DNA of 64,000 nucleotides from Cyanobium gracile_A (GCF_034931305.1 NZ_JAYGHY010000009.1:1-64000); one strand, 5' to 3'. Positions 25,957 to 34,874 are shown, counted from the stretch's first letter. The notes: generated by a model from the letters alone, not told the origin. A program made the numbers and translations.

Positions 25957-26115
25957 ATGGCTCTCTCCCTGCTGGCCGGCTCCGCGCCCCACACCCTCGC
26001 CCAGCTGCCCGAGGCGTACCAGGCCTTCGGCCCCCTGGTGGACATCCTGCCGATCATCCCCCTGTTCTTCCTGCTGCTGGCCTTCGTCTGGCAGGCCTCG
26101 GTCGGTTTCCGCTGA
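25957..26115 (+). CDS. psbK: photosystem II reaction centre protein K
   Basis: 52 aa; single-span PSII subunit bound near CP43. The precursor has a short N-terminal leader. The mature part matches PsbK closely: LPEAYQAFGPLVDILPIIPL then FFLLLAFVWQASVGFR. The gene is close behind tgt, an arrangement familiar from marine picocyanobacteria. The start is ATG 25957. Confidence 0.96.
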   Translation: MALSLLAGSAPHTLAQLPEAYQAFGPLVDILPIIPLFFLLLAFVWQASVGFR

Positions 26116-26146
26116 GCTCCTGTTGCACGGCACCAGGCCTGACCGC

Positions 26147-26875
26147 TCAGCGGCGTTCCCGCAGCACCGCCCAGGCAAAGGCCGGCAGTGAGAGCATGCG
26201 CCGCCAGCGGCTGGGTTCCTTGATCAGGCGGTAGAGCCACTCGATCTGGAGGGCGCCCATCCAGCGGGGGGCGCGGTTCTTGACGCCGGCCCAGACGTCG
26301 AAACTCCCCCCCACCCCCATCCACAGCCCGCTGCGTGGCTGGGGCAGCGCCTGAATCCAGGTCTCCTGGCGCGGCACGCCCAGGGCCACCAGCACCAGGT
26401 CAGGGCGGCACTGCAGCAGCTGCCTCTCCAGACCGGGCCAGGCCTCTGCGGGCTGGTAGCCGTGAACGCTGAAGACCAGCTGCAGGGTCGGCAGGTCGTG
26501 GACCAGGCGCTCCCGCAGCTGATCCATCACCGCCGGACTCGCCCCCACCAGGGCCACCCGCCAGCCCACAGCCGCCGCATGCTCCAGCAGGTGACGGGCC
26601 AGCTCGATGCCGGGGCTGCGGCGGACGCGGTAGGACTGCAGCCCCAGGGCCCAGACCACACCGGCGCCATCGGGGATGACCATCCGGGCCGCCTCGATCG
26701 CCGCCCCCAGGGCGGGATCCGCCCGGGCCGCCATGGTCATCTCCGCATTGAGGGTGACGATCTGGCCGCCGCCGGCCCCGTGCAGGGCGACGGCATCCCG
26801 GAACACGTCGTTGCTTACATTCACAGGAATGCCCAGGACGCGGGCACGGACCGGCGTGGTCGCGAGGGCTGCCAT
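26147..26875 (-). CDS. WecG/TagA/CpsF family glycosyltransferase
   Basis: 242 aa, GT26-type glycosyltransferase that adds a second sugar (such as N-acetylmannosaminuronate or ManNAc) to undecaprenyl-PP-GlcNAc. Motifs: VTLNAEMTMAARADPAL, VIPDGAGVVWAL, VALVGASPAVMDQL, VLVALGVPRQETWI, MGVGGSFDVWAGVKNRAPRW and LEWLYRLIKEPSRWRR-like EWLYRLIKEPSRWRRM. The start is ATG 26875 (MAALATTPVRARVLGIPVNV). It would act after the WecA-like enzyme at 9.1-10.2 kb. Divergent from the GH15-like gene. Confidence 0.92.
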   Translation of the reverse strand: MAALATTPVRARVLGIPVNVSNDVFRDAVALHGAGGGQIVTLNAEMTMAARADPALGAAIEAARMVIPDGAGVVWALGLQSYRVRRSPGIELARHLLEHAAAVGWRVALVGASPAVMDQLRERLVHDLPTLQLVFSVHGYQPAEAWPGLERQLLQCRPDLVLVALGVPRQETWIQALPQPRSGLWMGVGGSFDVWAGVKNRAPRWMGALQIEWLYRLIKEPSRWRRMLSLPAFAWAVLRERR

Positions 26876-26955
26876 GGGATGGGGCGACGGCGGGGAGAAT
26901 CTATGGCCTGGCTCCGCAACAGCAACCTCCGGCACGCCCCGTCCTTGACGCAACC

Positions 26956-29900
26956 ATGAGCACCACGGCGAGCAACGGCGACAGGGCAACGGCAGAGGCC
27001 CAACAGCTGCTCGAACGGCTCGACCGCCAGATCGAACACGTCGTCCTGCGCCGGCAGCATCCGATCACCGGTCTGCTGCCCGCCAGCACCGCCAGCACCG
27101 TGCACGGCAACTACGGCGACGCCTGGGTGCGGGACTGCGTCTATTCGATCCAATGCGTCTGGGGGCTGTCCCTGGCGCACCGGCGCCTGCAAGGACCCTG
27201 CCGCCGCTCTTTCGAGCTGGAGCAGCGGGTCCTGCAGCTGATGCGGGGCCTGATGCGATCGATGATGCGCCAGTCGGCGAAGGTGGAGCGTTTCAAGACG
27301 AGCCTGGAGCGGCTCGACGCCATCCACGCCAAGTTCGACACGGCCACCGGTGATCCGGTGGTGGCGGACGACGGCTGGGGCCATCTGCAGCTCGATGCCA
27401 CGGCCCTGTTCCTGCTGCAGCTGGCCCAGCTGACCCGCTCGGGACTGGTGATCATTCAGACCAGCCCAGAGCGCGATTTCCTCCAGAACCTCGTCTACTA
27501 CGTGGCCCGCGCCTACCGGGTGGCCGACTACGGCATCTGGGAACGGGGCGACAAGGGCAACCACGGCCAGCCGGAGCGCAACGCCAGCTCGATCGGCCTG
27601 GTGAAGGCCGCTCTCGAATCCCTCATCGGGCTGGATCTTTACGGGCCCCATGGCGACGGCAGCAGTTGCCTGACCATTCCCCACGACGCCATCGTGCGGC
27701 TGCGGCGTGCCCTGCGCGGCCTGCTGCCGCGGGAGTCGGCCAGCAAGGAGGCCGACAGCGCCTGCCTGTCGGTGATCGGCTACCCGGCCTGGGCCGTGGA
27801 GGATCCGGCCCTGGTGGCGCGCACCCGCGAGAAGATCCGCAGCGAGCTGGCCGGGTCCTACGGCTACAAGCGCTTCCGGCGCGACGGCCACCAGACCGTC
27901 CTGGAGGACGTCACCCGGCTCCACTACGAGCGGGAGGAACTGGCCCAGTTCGAGCACATCGAGTGCGAATGGCCCCTGTTCCTGGCCTACGAGCTGATCA
28001 CGGCCTGCTTCGAGGGCCGCTGGGACGAAGCCCGCCAGTGGCGCCAGCAGCTGGAGGAGCTGAGCGTTCAGGTCGACGGGGAGGCCCTGCTGCCGGAGCT
28101 CTACCTGGTTCCAGCGCGGCTGATCGAGGCCGAGCGGCGCCAACCCGGCAGCCAGATCCGGGTGGCCAACGAGAACGTCCCGCTGCTCTGGACCCAGAGC
28201 CTCACCTGGCTGTCGGATCTGCTGTTGCACGGCCTGATCACCGCCGACGACCTCGATCCCTGTGGCCGTCGCCACCCCAGCCCCCCGGGGGCCAAGGAGG
28301 TGCTGGTGGCCCTGGCTCCCGCCGATGCCAGCGTCGCCGCAGCGCTGGCGGACGCCGGTCTGCCGGTGCAGCTGCTGCCGGCGGGCGAGACGCCCCCCCT
28401 GCGGGTGGCCAGTTCCCGTGAGCTGGCCCGGCGCCTGGCGACGGTGGGCGCCAATGGGCGGCTGGGGCTCTCCGGCCATCCACCCGTGCGGATGGAGACC
28501 CAGGCGACCGCCAGGCTCTACCGCCACAACGGCGAACTGATCGGCTTCCTGCCGGCGGTGCTGGAGGAGGACACCTTCTACCTGGCCGACGATGCCCAGG
28601 TGCTGGTGGACACGGTGGCCACCGAGGTGCGGGTGCTGCAGCGCCATTGGCGGGGCGATGGAGCCCCCCTGCTGCTCGTGCCGGTCCACGCCGGCCCCTT
28701 CCGCAGGGACCCCGACGCCTTCCTGGACCTGGGCCGTGACCTGCAGCGGGGCCAGCTGGGCTCGGTGCCGGTACGCCTGGTCTCGCTGGAGGAGCTGGTG
28801 CCGCTGGCCAGCCTGATCGACCTGCCGCCCCAGGCCCTGGCCGCCTGCGACCTGGTGCCCGACGGCCACACCCTGCTGCCGGCCAGCGCCAGTCACCAAC
28901 CGCTCACCGCCCGCCAGGAACAGGAGCTGGAGGATGTCCCGCTGGCCCATCTGGTCGACCGGCTCTGGAGCAGCCGCTCCCTGGAGGAGCAGGCGGAGGT
29001 GCTGGAACTGCTCAGCCGCCGGCTTGGTCCCAATGCCCGCCTGCAGGGTCCCCGCAGCGGTCCCGGGGTGCGACTGATGGTGTTGCTGGAGGAGGTTTAC
29101 CGCCGCGGCCTGGCCGATGCGGACTGGAGTGTGGTGCGCCGCGCCGCCGGGGCCATGGGCCTGGTGCACCCCCAGCTGGAGGATGCTCTCACCGATCTGC
29201 TGCTGCGCCAGAAGCAGGTGGTGGTGGGCCGCAACTACACCCACGACTCCCTGCTCAGCCAGCCGGAAGGCAGCCTGGCCATCGCCGCCATGGTGCGCCG
29301 CTTCAGTGGCGAGGACGGCCGCGAATGGATGCTCCAGCAGGAGCTGCTGCTGGCCATCGATGCCCTGGCCCGCTCCAACGTGAACCTGCTCAGTGGCAGC
29401 CTCACCCTGCAGCTGGGCCAGTTCCTGCTCTTGCTCACCAGCGAACTGGCGTCCGAGGCCAACCTCAGCCCCAGTGAAGCCTTCGAAAGCCTGTGCAGCC
29501 TGCCCCCCCACGCCATCCGCCGCCGGCTCCAGGCCGTGCTGGCCGACGTGGAACATGCTCGGGCCTCCCTGCAGCGCAAGGAGCAGCTGCACCTGCGCGG
29601 CCGGGTGCGCTGGAAGGTGCCCGATCCCCTGGCCGAGCTGCCCAAGGATGGCAGCTGGCTGCAGCACCGCATGCGGCTGGGGGCGCTGCAGCGGGTGCCG
29701 AAGGACTTCTACCCGGGCATCTGGGACCTGCTGCACCACTGCCGGGGCCTGGTGATCGGCGACAAGCTGGAGCGACGCAACCGGCTGGAGAGCGCCCCCC
29801 TCCTGCGCGAGAAAACGCCCGGCGAAAAGAACTTCGCCATGTTGGTGGAGCACCTGCTGAGCAAGATCGAAGCCCCGGAATACCGCCGGCTGTGTATCGA

Positions 29901-30186
29901 AACCCTGCTCACCCTGATGGCCTTCATGGCCGCCAACCCCCAGGTGCAGTTCGACGACGACCTCGCCCTCGACGTGGTGATCGGCCACGCCGTGCGGGTG
30001 GGTTGGCAGCAGTGCCACCCCGAGGTGCCCAGCGACCAGTACGGCCCGCACAAGGCCGAGGCCTGGGATCTCTTCTATCGCTCCTCCCCCGCCGACTGCC
30101 GCCGCTGGCAACTGCTGGCTCTCCAGGAACTGACCGACCGGGAGGTGGTCCCCCTGGACCGGACAAACCGGCGACAGGTGACCTAG
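26956..30186 (+). CDS. GH15 / phosphorylase-kinase alpha-like protein
   Basis: 1076 aa. The N-terminal half carries the (alpha/alpha)6 glucoamylase-like fold as found in phosphorylase kinase alpha/beta subunits: GNYGDAWVRDCVYSIQCVWG (~51-70), ALFLLQLAQLTRSGL (~150), YGIWERGDKGNHGQPERNAS (~190-210). The C-terminal half has Leu-rich helical repeats. No signal peptide is present, so it is cytoplasmic. Bacterial members are annotated as GH15 proteins, but their substrate is not known to me; a link to glycogen metabolism is plausible inference. No kinase gene is adjacent. It ends on CTAG shared with the convergent oxidoreductase gene. Confidence 0.82.
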   Translation: MSTTASNGDRATAEAQQLLERLDRQIEHVVLRRQHPITGLLPASTASTVHGNYGDAWVRDCVYSIQCVWGLSLAHRRLQGPCRRSFELEQRVLQLMRGLMRSMMRQSAKVERFKTSLERLDAIHAKFDTATGDPVVADDGWGHLQLDATALFLLQLAQLTRSGLVIIQTSPERDFLQNLVYYVARAYRVADYGIWERGDKGNHGQPERNASSIGLVKAALESLIGLDLYGPHGDGSSCLTIPHDAIVRLRRALRGLLPRESASKEADSACLSVIGYPAWAVEDPALVARTREKIRSELAGSYGYKRFRRDGHQTVLEDVTRLHYEREELAQFEHIECEWPLFLAYELITACFEGRWDEARQWRQQLEELSVQVDGEALLPELYLVPARLIEAERRQPGSQIRVANENVPLLWTQSLTWLSDLLLHGLITADDLDPCGRRHPSPPGAKEVLVALAPADASVAAALADAGLPVQLLPAGETPPLRVASSRELARRLATVGANGRLGLSGHPPVRMETQATARLYRHNGELIGFLPAVLEEDTFYLADDAQVLVDTVATEVRVLQRHWRGDGAPLLLVPVHAGPFRRDPDAFLDLGRDLQRGQLGSVPVRLVSLEELVPLASLIDLPPQALAACDLVPDGHTLLPASASHQPLTARQEQELEDVPLAHLVDRLWSSRSLEEQAEVLELLSRRLGPNARLQGPRSGPGVRLMVLLEEVYRRGLADADWSVVRRAAGAMGLVHPQLEDALTDLLLRQKQVVVGRNYTHDSLLSQPEGSLAIAAMVRRFSGEDGREWMLQQELLLAIDALARSNVNLLSGSLTLQLGQFLLLLTSELASEANLSPSEAFESLCSLPPHAIRRRLQAVLADVEHARASLQRKEQLHLRGRVRWKVPDPLAELPKDGSWLQHRMRLGALQRVPKDFYPGIWDLLHHCRGLVIGDKLERRNRLESAPLLREKTPGEKNFAMLVEHLLSKIEAPEYRRLCIETLLTLMAFMAANPQVQFDDDLALDVVIGHAVRVGWQQCHPEVPSDQYGPHKAEAWDLFYRSSPADCRRWQLLALQELTDREVVPLDRTNRRQVT

Positions 30187-31175
30187 ATCGGGGCCTCCAG
30201 GGCCATGCAGAGGTTGGGCTGCTCGACACATTGCTCGATCAGGTCGGCCAGCTGCAGCGCCCGCGAGGCCTGAAGGCCATCAACAGCTGGGGTTTCCCGG
30301 CCCCGCACGCACTGGAGGAAGTGCTCAAGCTCGGCGTAAAGGGGTTCGATCGAGGTGGTGCTCACCTCCTCGATGAAGCCGTCGTTGCGGTAGAGCAGCT
30401 CGCCGTGGTCGGCGCTCACCGACTCATGGGAGCGCCTGTGGATGCGCAGATTGCGGTTGAGGAAATCCGTCTCCATCAGGCTGCTGCGGCAGTGGGCGCT
30501 GAGGCTGCGGATCTTGCGGTGGGCCATCTTGCTGGCGGTGAGGCTGGCCACCACGCCGTTGGCAAAGCCGAGGGTGGCATTGACGTAATCGATCGGGCCA
30601 TCGGAGCTTCGGCCCCCGGCCGCCGCCAGACGCACCACCGGGGAGGCGGCCAGCTCGAGCACCAGATCGATGTCGTGGATCATCAGGTCGAGCACCACCG
30701 AGACATCGTTGGCCCGGTCGGCGTTGGGGCTGTGGCGCCGTGCCTCGAGCACCACCACCTCTTCGTTCGCCACCACCCGCAGCAGCTCACGGAAGGCGGG
30801 GTTGAAGCGCTCGATGTGGCCCACCTGCAGCAAGCGACCAGCGGTTTCGGCAGCGCGGATCAGATCAGCCGCCTCCTCCTGGGTGGCGGCGATCGGCTTC
30901 TCGATCAGCACGTGCACCCCGGCCTGCAGGCAGGTCATGCCGACCCGGTGGTGCAGCAGGGTGGGAACGGCGATGCAGACGGCCTCGACCTCACCCAGCA
31001 GGTCCTCGTAGGTGGGGAACCAGCGGCAATCGAACTGCTCGACCGCCAGACGGCCGCGGGCTTCGTCGGGATCGGCGACACCCACCAGTTCGGCGTCCCG
31101 CAGCAGACTCAGCACCCGGGCGTGGTGCCAGCCCATGTTGCCGATGCCGATGACACCCACGCGCACTGGGTTCAT
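30183..31175 (-). CDS. Gfo/Idh/MocA family oxidoreductase
   Basis: 330 aa NAD(P)-dependent oxidoreductase. N-terminal Rossmann motif VGVIGIGNMGWHHARVL (~6-22). The EKPIAAT motif (~94-100) provides the conserved lysine. HIERFNPAFREL (~120) and the C-terminal domain histidine in DLMIHDIDLVLE (~165-176) are typical. Substrate unknown; members commonly act on sugars or sugar nucleotides, and some resemble biliverdin reductase. The start is ATG 31175. Confidence 0.88.
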   Translation of the reverse strand: MNPVRVGVIGIGNMGWHHARVLSLLRDAELVGVADPDEARGRLAVEQFDCRWFPTYEDLLGEVEAVCIAVPTLLHHRVGMTCLQAGVHVLIEKPIAATQEEAADLIRAAETAGRLLQVGHIERFNPAFRELLRVVANEEVVVLEARRHSPNADRANDVSVVLDLMIHDIDLVLELAASPVVRLAAAGGRSSDGPIDYVNATLGFANGVVASLTASKMAHRKIRSLSAHCRSSLMETDFLNRNLRIHRRSHESVSADHGELLYRNDGFIEEVSTTSIEPLYAELEHFLQCVRGRETPAVDGLQASRALQLADLIEQCVEQPNLCMALEAPI

Positions 31176-31210
31176 GGCAGGGGCGGTGCAAGTGGGCGCA
31201 TTATCGATGA

Positions 31211-32485
31211 TCAGGTTCCTTCCATGCTGGCGAGGGTGATCTGCACCCGCTCGATGCGGGGGCCGTCCATGGTGAGCACATCGATGCGGACGCCGTGCCA
31301 GCTGAGGCCTTCCCCAGGGGCAGGGATGTGCTGCAGCCGCTCCAGCACGAACCCGGCCAGGGTGTGATGGCCGTCCGCCTCGGGCAGCTGCAGGCCCAGC
31401 TGGCGATTGAGTTCGACGATCTCCAGATCACCCGCGGCCGACCAGGTGCCGTCGGCGAGTTGCAGCAGATCCTGGGCCGTTTCCAGGGGGTTGTCGTCCT
31501 CACCCACGATCTCGCCGGTGAGGTCGGAGACGGTGACCAGGCCCTCGGTGCCGCCGTGCTCATCGACGACGACCAGCAGGGGCTGGCCACTGCGGATCAG
31601 GGGCAGCAGGTCGGCCAGCGAGGCACTTTCCTGCACCTGGGCCACCGGCAGGATCCAGGGCGCCAGCGGGGTTTCGGGGCGCAGCAGGCCCCTGGCGATG
31701 GGCTCGGCCAACCGCCGCAGGTCAAGCAGGCCCCGCACGTCATCGAGGGAGCTGCCGATCACCGGGAAGCGGGCGTGCTGGCTGGCGTGCACCGATTCCA
31801 TCATCTCGGCGAAGGTGACATCAACCGGCAGGGTGACCATGCCGGAGCGCGGCATCATCACCTCCCGCACCAGGGTGTCCCGCAGGGAGAACACCCCCTC
31901 GAGGATGCTGCGCTCGTCGGGCATCAGGCCCGTAACGCTGCCGCTCTCAATCAGCGTCTCCAGCTCGCCGGCTGAGAGCACCGGTACGAGCTCATCCCAG
32001 TTGCGTGGCAACCCCAGCAGCCGGAGCAGGCCCCCGCTGAAACGCTCGATCAGCAGCAGCAACGGCGCCAGGGTGCGGGTGAGCGACTCCAGCGGCGGCG
32101 CCAGCCGCAGGGCCGAGCCTTCCGGGCGGTGGAGCACCCAGGCCTTGGGCACCAGACCCCCGAGCAGGGTGGCCAGCAGGGCCAGCATCAGGAAGACGCC
32201 GGCATCGATCCAGGCCTGTTCGGGCCAGCCCATCCAGCGGGCCACCTGCTCCGCCAGGCCGCGGGCCAGCCAGCCCATGGCCAGCAACGCCAGCACCAGG
32301 CCCAGCTGGGTGGCCACCAGGACCGTCCGCATCCGGTGCTGCAGTCGGGCCACCGAACGGGCCCCGGGCTCCTGGGCCTCCTCCAGTTGCTGGACCCGGC
32401 TGGGGCGCAGACGAATCAGCGCAAGCTCCCCGGCAGCGAAGAAGGCCAGCAGGGCCAACAGGATCGCCAGGACCAGGAAGCGCAT
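31211..32485 (-). CDS. CNNM/hemolysin-type membrane protein with CBS pair
   Basis: 424 aa. The N-terminal CNNM (DUF21) domain has several membrane spans (~1-150, beginning MRFLVLAILLALLAFFAAGE). It is followed by two CBS domains (~190-320, with VREVMMPRSGMVTLPVDVTF and PLLVVVDEHGGTEGLVTVSD). The CorC_HlyC transporter-associated domain is at the C-terminus. Members are linked to Mg2+/Co2+ efflux or homeostasis; CBS domains usually sense adenine nucleotides. Despite the family name, haemolysis is not implied. It is 35 bp upstream-side of the Gfo/Idh gene on the same strand and may share its transcript. Confidence 0.9.
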   Translation of the reverse strand: MRFLVLAILLALLAFFAAGELALIRLRPSRVQQLEEAQEPGARSVARLQHRMRTVLVATQLGLVLALLAMGWLARGLAEQVARWMGWPEQAWIDAGVFLMLALLATLLGGLVPKAWVLHRPEGSALRLAPPLESLTRTLAPLLLLIERFSGGLLRLLGLPRNWDELVPVLSAGELETLIESGSVTGLMPDERSILEGVFSLRDTLVREVMMPRSGMVTLPVDVTFAEMMESVHASQHARFPVIGSSLDDVRGLLDLRRLAEPIARGLLRPETPLAPWILPVAQVQESASLADLLPLIRSGQPLLVVVDEHGGTEGLVTVSDLTGEIVGEDDNPLETAQDLLQLADGTWSAAGDLEIVELNRQLGLQLPEADGHHTLAGFVLERLQHIPAPGEGLSWHGVRIDVLTMDGPRIERVQITLASMEGT

Positions 32486-32527
32486 CGGTGGGGAGAGTTG
32501 AAAGCAGGTTAGGCCCCGCCGGCGGGC

Positions 32528-32734
32528 TCACTCCTCGCCGCCTTCGCCGCCCTCACCGCCTTCGTTCTTGCTGCCCCCGTCCGGAGCTTCTGCTGCCGGC
32601 TTGTCCTGGGCAGGGGCGCTGAGGCCATTCTCGCCGCCCTCCTGATCCTTCGACGCGGGGGCCTGGCCGCAGCCCATGGTGGCCGTGATCAGACCTGTGG
32701 TGACCAGAAACAGGGCAACGCTCGAGCGGGCCAT
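32528..32734 (-). CDS. small acidic lipoprotein
   Basis: 68 aa. The N-terminal signal MARSSVALFLVTTGLITATM ends in a lipobox-like TMGC (Cys22). The mature part is very acidic and low-complexity (GGENGLSAPAQ..., ending GGEGGEGGEE) and has no recognised domain. Likely a membrane-anchored small lipoprotein. It lies 42 bp upstream of the CNNM gene on the same strand. Confidence 0.6.
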   Translation of the reverse strand: MARSSVALFLVTTGLITATMGCGQAPASKDQEGGENGLSAPAQDKPAAEAPDGGSKNEGGEGGEGGEE

Positions 32735-32820
32735 GGCAAAACTTCGAGGTGGAAGCGATTGTGCCGCAGCGCCGCCGCGACGCCCGATCCGATGCCACGG
32801 TGGCCTCTGACCACTCGGCC

Positions 32821-33495
32821 ATGGGACGCATGCACTTCCGTCTCGAACCGCTGCTGAGCGACGGCCAGGTGGAGGAACTTCGCCTGGCCCTGCTGGCGGC
32901 GGACGCCCCCTGGCGGGACGGGGCCGAAACGGCCGGATGGCACGCCCGCGGGGTGAAACGCAATCGCCAGCTCGATCCCAGCTCCGCCCTGCACCAGACC
33001 CTCGCCTCCGCCCTCAGCGGCCACCTGCTCCAGCATCCGCTGCTGCAGGCCGCGGCCCTGCCGGTGCAGCTGCACAACCTGCGCTTCAGCCGCTGCGGTG
33101 TCGGCGAGGGCTATGGCCGCCACGTCGACAACGCCTACATGGCCGGCGGCCGCTCCGATCTCTCCTTCACCCTGTTCCTCAGCGCGCCCGACCACTACCG
33201 GGGCGGTGATCTGGTGCTGGAGGACCCGGGCGACGAACGCAGCGTCAGGCTGCCGGCGGGCCATGCCCTGGTGTATCCGAGCTCCCTGCTGCATCGGGTG
33301 GAGCCGGTGACCTGGGGCGAACGGCTGGTGGCCGTGGGCTGGATCCAGAGCCGGGTGCGCCGCAGCGACAGACGCGAACTGCTGTTCGAACTCGACACCG
33401 CCCGCCGTGCCCTGTTCCAGCAGCAAGGGAAGAACGACATCTTCGACCTGCTCACCCGCACCTACACCAACCTGCTGCGGATGTGGGGGGAGTGA
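32821..33495 (+). CDS. Fe(II)/2-oxoglutarate-dependent dioxygenase, PiuC/PKHD type
   Basis: 224 aa. The double-stranded beta-helix iron site is visible as HVDNAYM (HxD, ~101-107) and a distal His in SLLHRVEPV (~160-165), with a 2OG-binding Arg nearby. The opening FRLEPLLSDGQVEELR and the tail LLTRTYTNLLRMWGE match PKHD-type hydroxylases of the PiuC/YbiX family, associated with iron uptake genes in other bacteria. The start is ATG 32821 or ATG 32830; the frame is open upstream to 32749. A tRNA gene follows in the opposite direction. Confidence 0.88.
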   Translation: MGRMHFRLEPLLSDGQVEELRLALLAADAPWRDGAETAGWHARGVKRNRQLDPSSALHQTLASALSGHLLQHPLLQAAALPVQLHNLRFSRCGVGEGYGRHVDNAYMAGGRSDLSFTLFLSAPDHYRGGDLVLEDPGDERSVRLPAGHALVYPSSLLHRVEPVTWGERLVAVGWIQSRVRRSDRRELLFELDTARRALFQQQGKNDIFDLLTRTYTNLLRMWGE

Positions 33496-33501
33496 GGGGC
33501 A

Positions 33502-33574
33502 TGGGGGTCCCGGGGATCGAACCCGGCTAAGGCGAATTATGAGTTCGCTGCATTCACCAGATTGCTAGACCCCC
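33502..33574 (-). tRNA. tRNA with CAU anticodon (Met or Ile2)
   Basis: Minus-strand cloverleaf. The acceptor GGGGGTC pairs with GACCCCC, with discriminator A. The anticodon stem GCGAA/TTCGC encloses the loop CTCATAA, giving CAU. The T arm is CCGGG-TTCGATC-CCCGG. The D stem is short (GCA/TGC). No CCA is encoded. A CAU tRNA may be elongator Met or, with lysidine at C34, Ile2; the initiator is excluded by the fully paired acceptor end. I cannot decide between the two. Confidence 0.85.
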
Positions 33575-33604
33575 TGACACCGCCTGGCCGGCGGCCGTGA
33601 CTGT

Positions 33605-34144
33605 TTACCAGAGACCCCGAATCGGCGGGGTCCAGGTGGTGCTGGCTGGCGGGCTGACGTAGGTGGGGCCGGCCCCCGCACCAAGGCTGCTGCTGAAGCC
33701 GTTGGTGATGTCGGAGGTGCGCAGGGGCATCAGGCGGCTCTGATCGGTGAGCATCACCGAGGCGGTGTTCTCGACGGCGGTGCCATCCCAGATGATGTTC
33801 TGATCAGGGAAACCGAAGGCGACGATCTTTCCTCCATCCCTGCCGGGGATGGAGAGACCCAGTGGATCGGTGATCTGATGCAGCAGATTGACGCCCTGGG
33901 CAAAGGGCGCGGAAAAGCTGTAGAAGCGATGCTCCATCAGCTCGGGAGCCGAGCGGGTCACGCCGCAACGGGTGACCTCCACCGGACCGGAGCCGGCCGA
34001 GGCAGGCCTGGGCGCTTCAAGGGTGGTGGTGCACAGCACCGGTCCGGCGAAGGCAGGGGCCAGGAAAGAAACCGCAGCGAACGGCACCAGGGCCGACAGA
34101 GGTGCGGCGAGGACGGCGGGCACTGCCAGGATCGATGCTGTCAT
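33605..34144 (-). CDS. secreted protein of unknown function
   Basis: 179 aa with a clear signal peptide (LAAPLSALVPFAAVSFLAPA, cleaved near AFAG). The mature part has two cysteines (LCTTTLEAPRP and VTRCGVTRSAPE) that may form a disulfide. It includes LMEHRFYSFSAPFAQGVNLL and KIVAFGFPDQNIIWDG, and a Pro/Ser/Thr-rich end. No family recognised. Probably periplasmic or extracellular. Isolated between the tRNA gene and pyrE. Confidence 0.6.
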   Translation of the reverse strand: MTASILAVPAVLAAPLSALVPFAAVSFLAPAFAGPVLCTTTLEAPRPASAGSGPVEVTRCGVTRSAPELMEHRFYSFSAPFAQGVNLLHQITDPLGLSIPGRDGGKIVAFGFPDQNIIWDGTAVENTASVMLTDQSRLMPLRTSDITNGFSSSLGAGAGPTYVSPPASTTWTPPIRGLW

Positions 34145-34260
34145 GGGGTCATAGGCCCCAGCTACGGGGCGATTTGCACGCAGGTTAGCGACCTCTGACG
34201 CACTTCACCATCGCTTCCCAGCCGCACCAGCCGCCGCCTCACCACGATCCGCCACCACCG

Positions 34261-34854
34261 ATGGTCTCCCTGCCCTCCAGCACCAGCCAACAGCGTTCCG
34301 CCCTGCTCGCCCTGCTGGCGGAGCGGGCCTACCGGCTGGGCGACTTCACGCTGGCCTCGGGCCGCCGCAGCGAGCATTACGTCAACTGCAAACCGGTGAG
34401 CCTGAGCGGCATCGGCCTGGCCCTGCTGGGCCTGCTGATGCTGGAGCAGGTGGAGGCGGAGGCCAGCGCGGTGGCGGGGCTGACCCTGGGGGCCGATCCC
34501 CTGGTGAGTGCGGTGGCCCTCCAGGCCGCACTGGCCGGCCGCGACCTCGATGCCCTGATCGTGCGCAAGGAGGCCAAGGGCCATGGCACCGGCGCCTGGC
34601 TCGAAGGCCCCCTGCCGCCGGCCGGATCCCGGATCACGGTCCTGGAGGACGTGGTGACGACCGGCGGCTCGGCCCTCAAGGCCGTCACCCAGCTGCAGGA
34701 AGCGGGCTATGCGGTAAGCCGGGTCGTGGCGATCGTGGACCGCCAGGAAGGTGGGGCGGAGGCGATGCAGGACGCCGGCCTTGACCTGCGCAGCCTGTTC
34801 CTGCTCGAGGAGGTGGCCGCCACGGCCGCCGGGCTGCACGGCGCGGCAGGCTGA
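34261..34854 (+). CDS. pyrE: orotate phosphoribosyltransferase
   Basis: 197 aa; makes OMP from orotate and PRPP in pyrimidine synthesis. The PRPP-binding motif VLEDVVTTGGSALKAV (~126-141) is intact. LASGRRSEHYVNCKPVSLSG (~32-51), GADPLVSAVAL and VRKEAKGHGTG, with the mobile-loop lysines, match the family. The start ATG 34261 gives a normal length. ygfZ follows 20 bp downstream and is probably in the same transcript. Confidence 0.95.
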   Translation: MVSLPSSTSQQRSALLALLAERAYRLGDFTLASGRRSEHYVNCKPVSLSGIGLALLGLLMLEQVEAEASAVAGLTLGADPLVSAVALQAALAGRDLDALIVRKEAKGHGTGAWLEGPLPPAGSRITVLEDVVTTGGSALKAVTQLQEAGYAVSRVVAIVDRQEGGAEAMQDAGLDLRSLFLLEEVAATAAGLHGAAG

Positions 34855-34874
34855 ATCCCGCCCCAAGCGACGCC

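Noticed and set aside
26821..30231. 1136-codon minus-strand open frame
   Set aside because: Antisense shadow of the GH15/phosphorylase-kinase-like gene.
31211..32485. Haemolysin toxin
   Set aside because: The family name is historical; CNNM plus CBS domains indicate a metal-homeostasis membrane protein.
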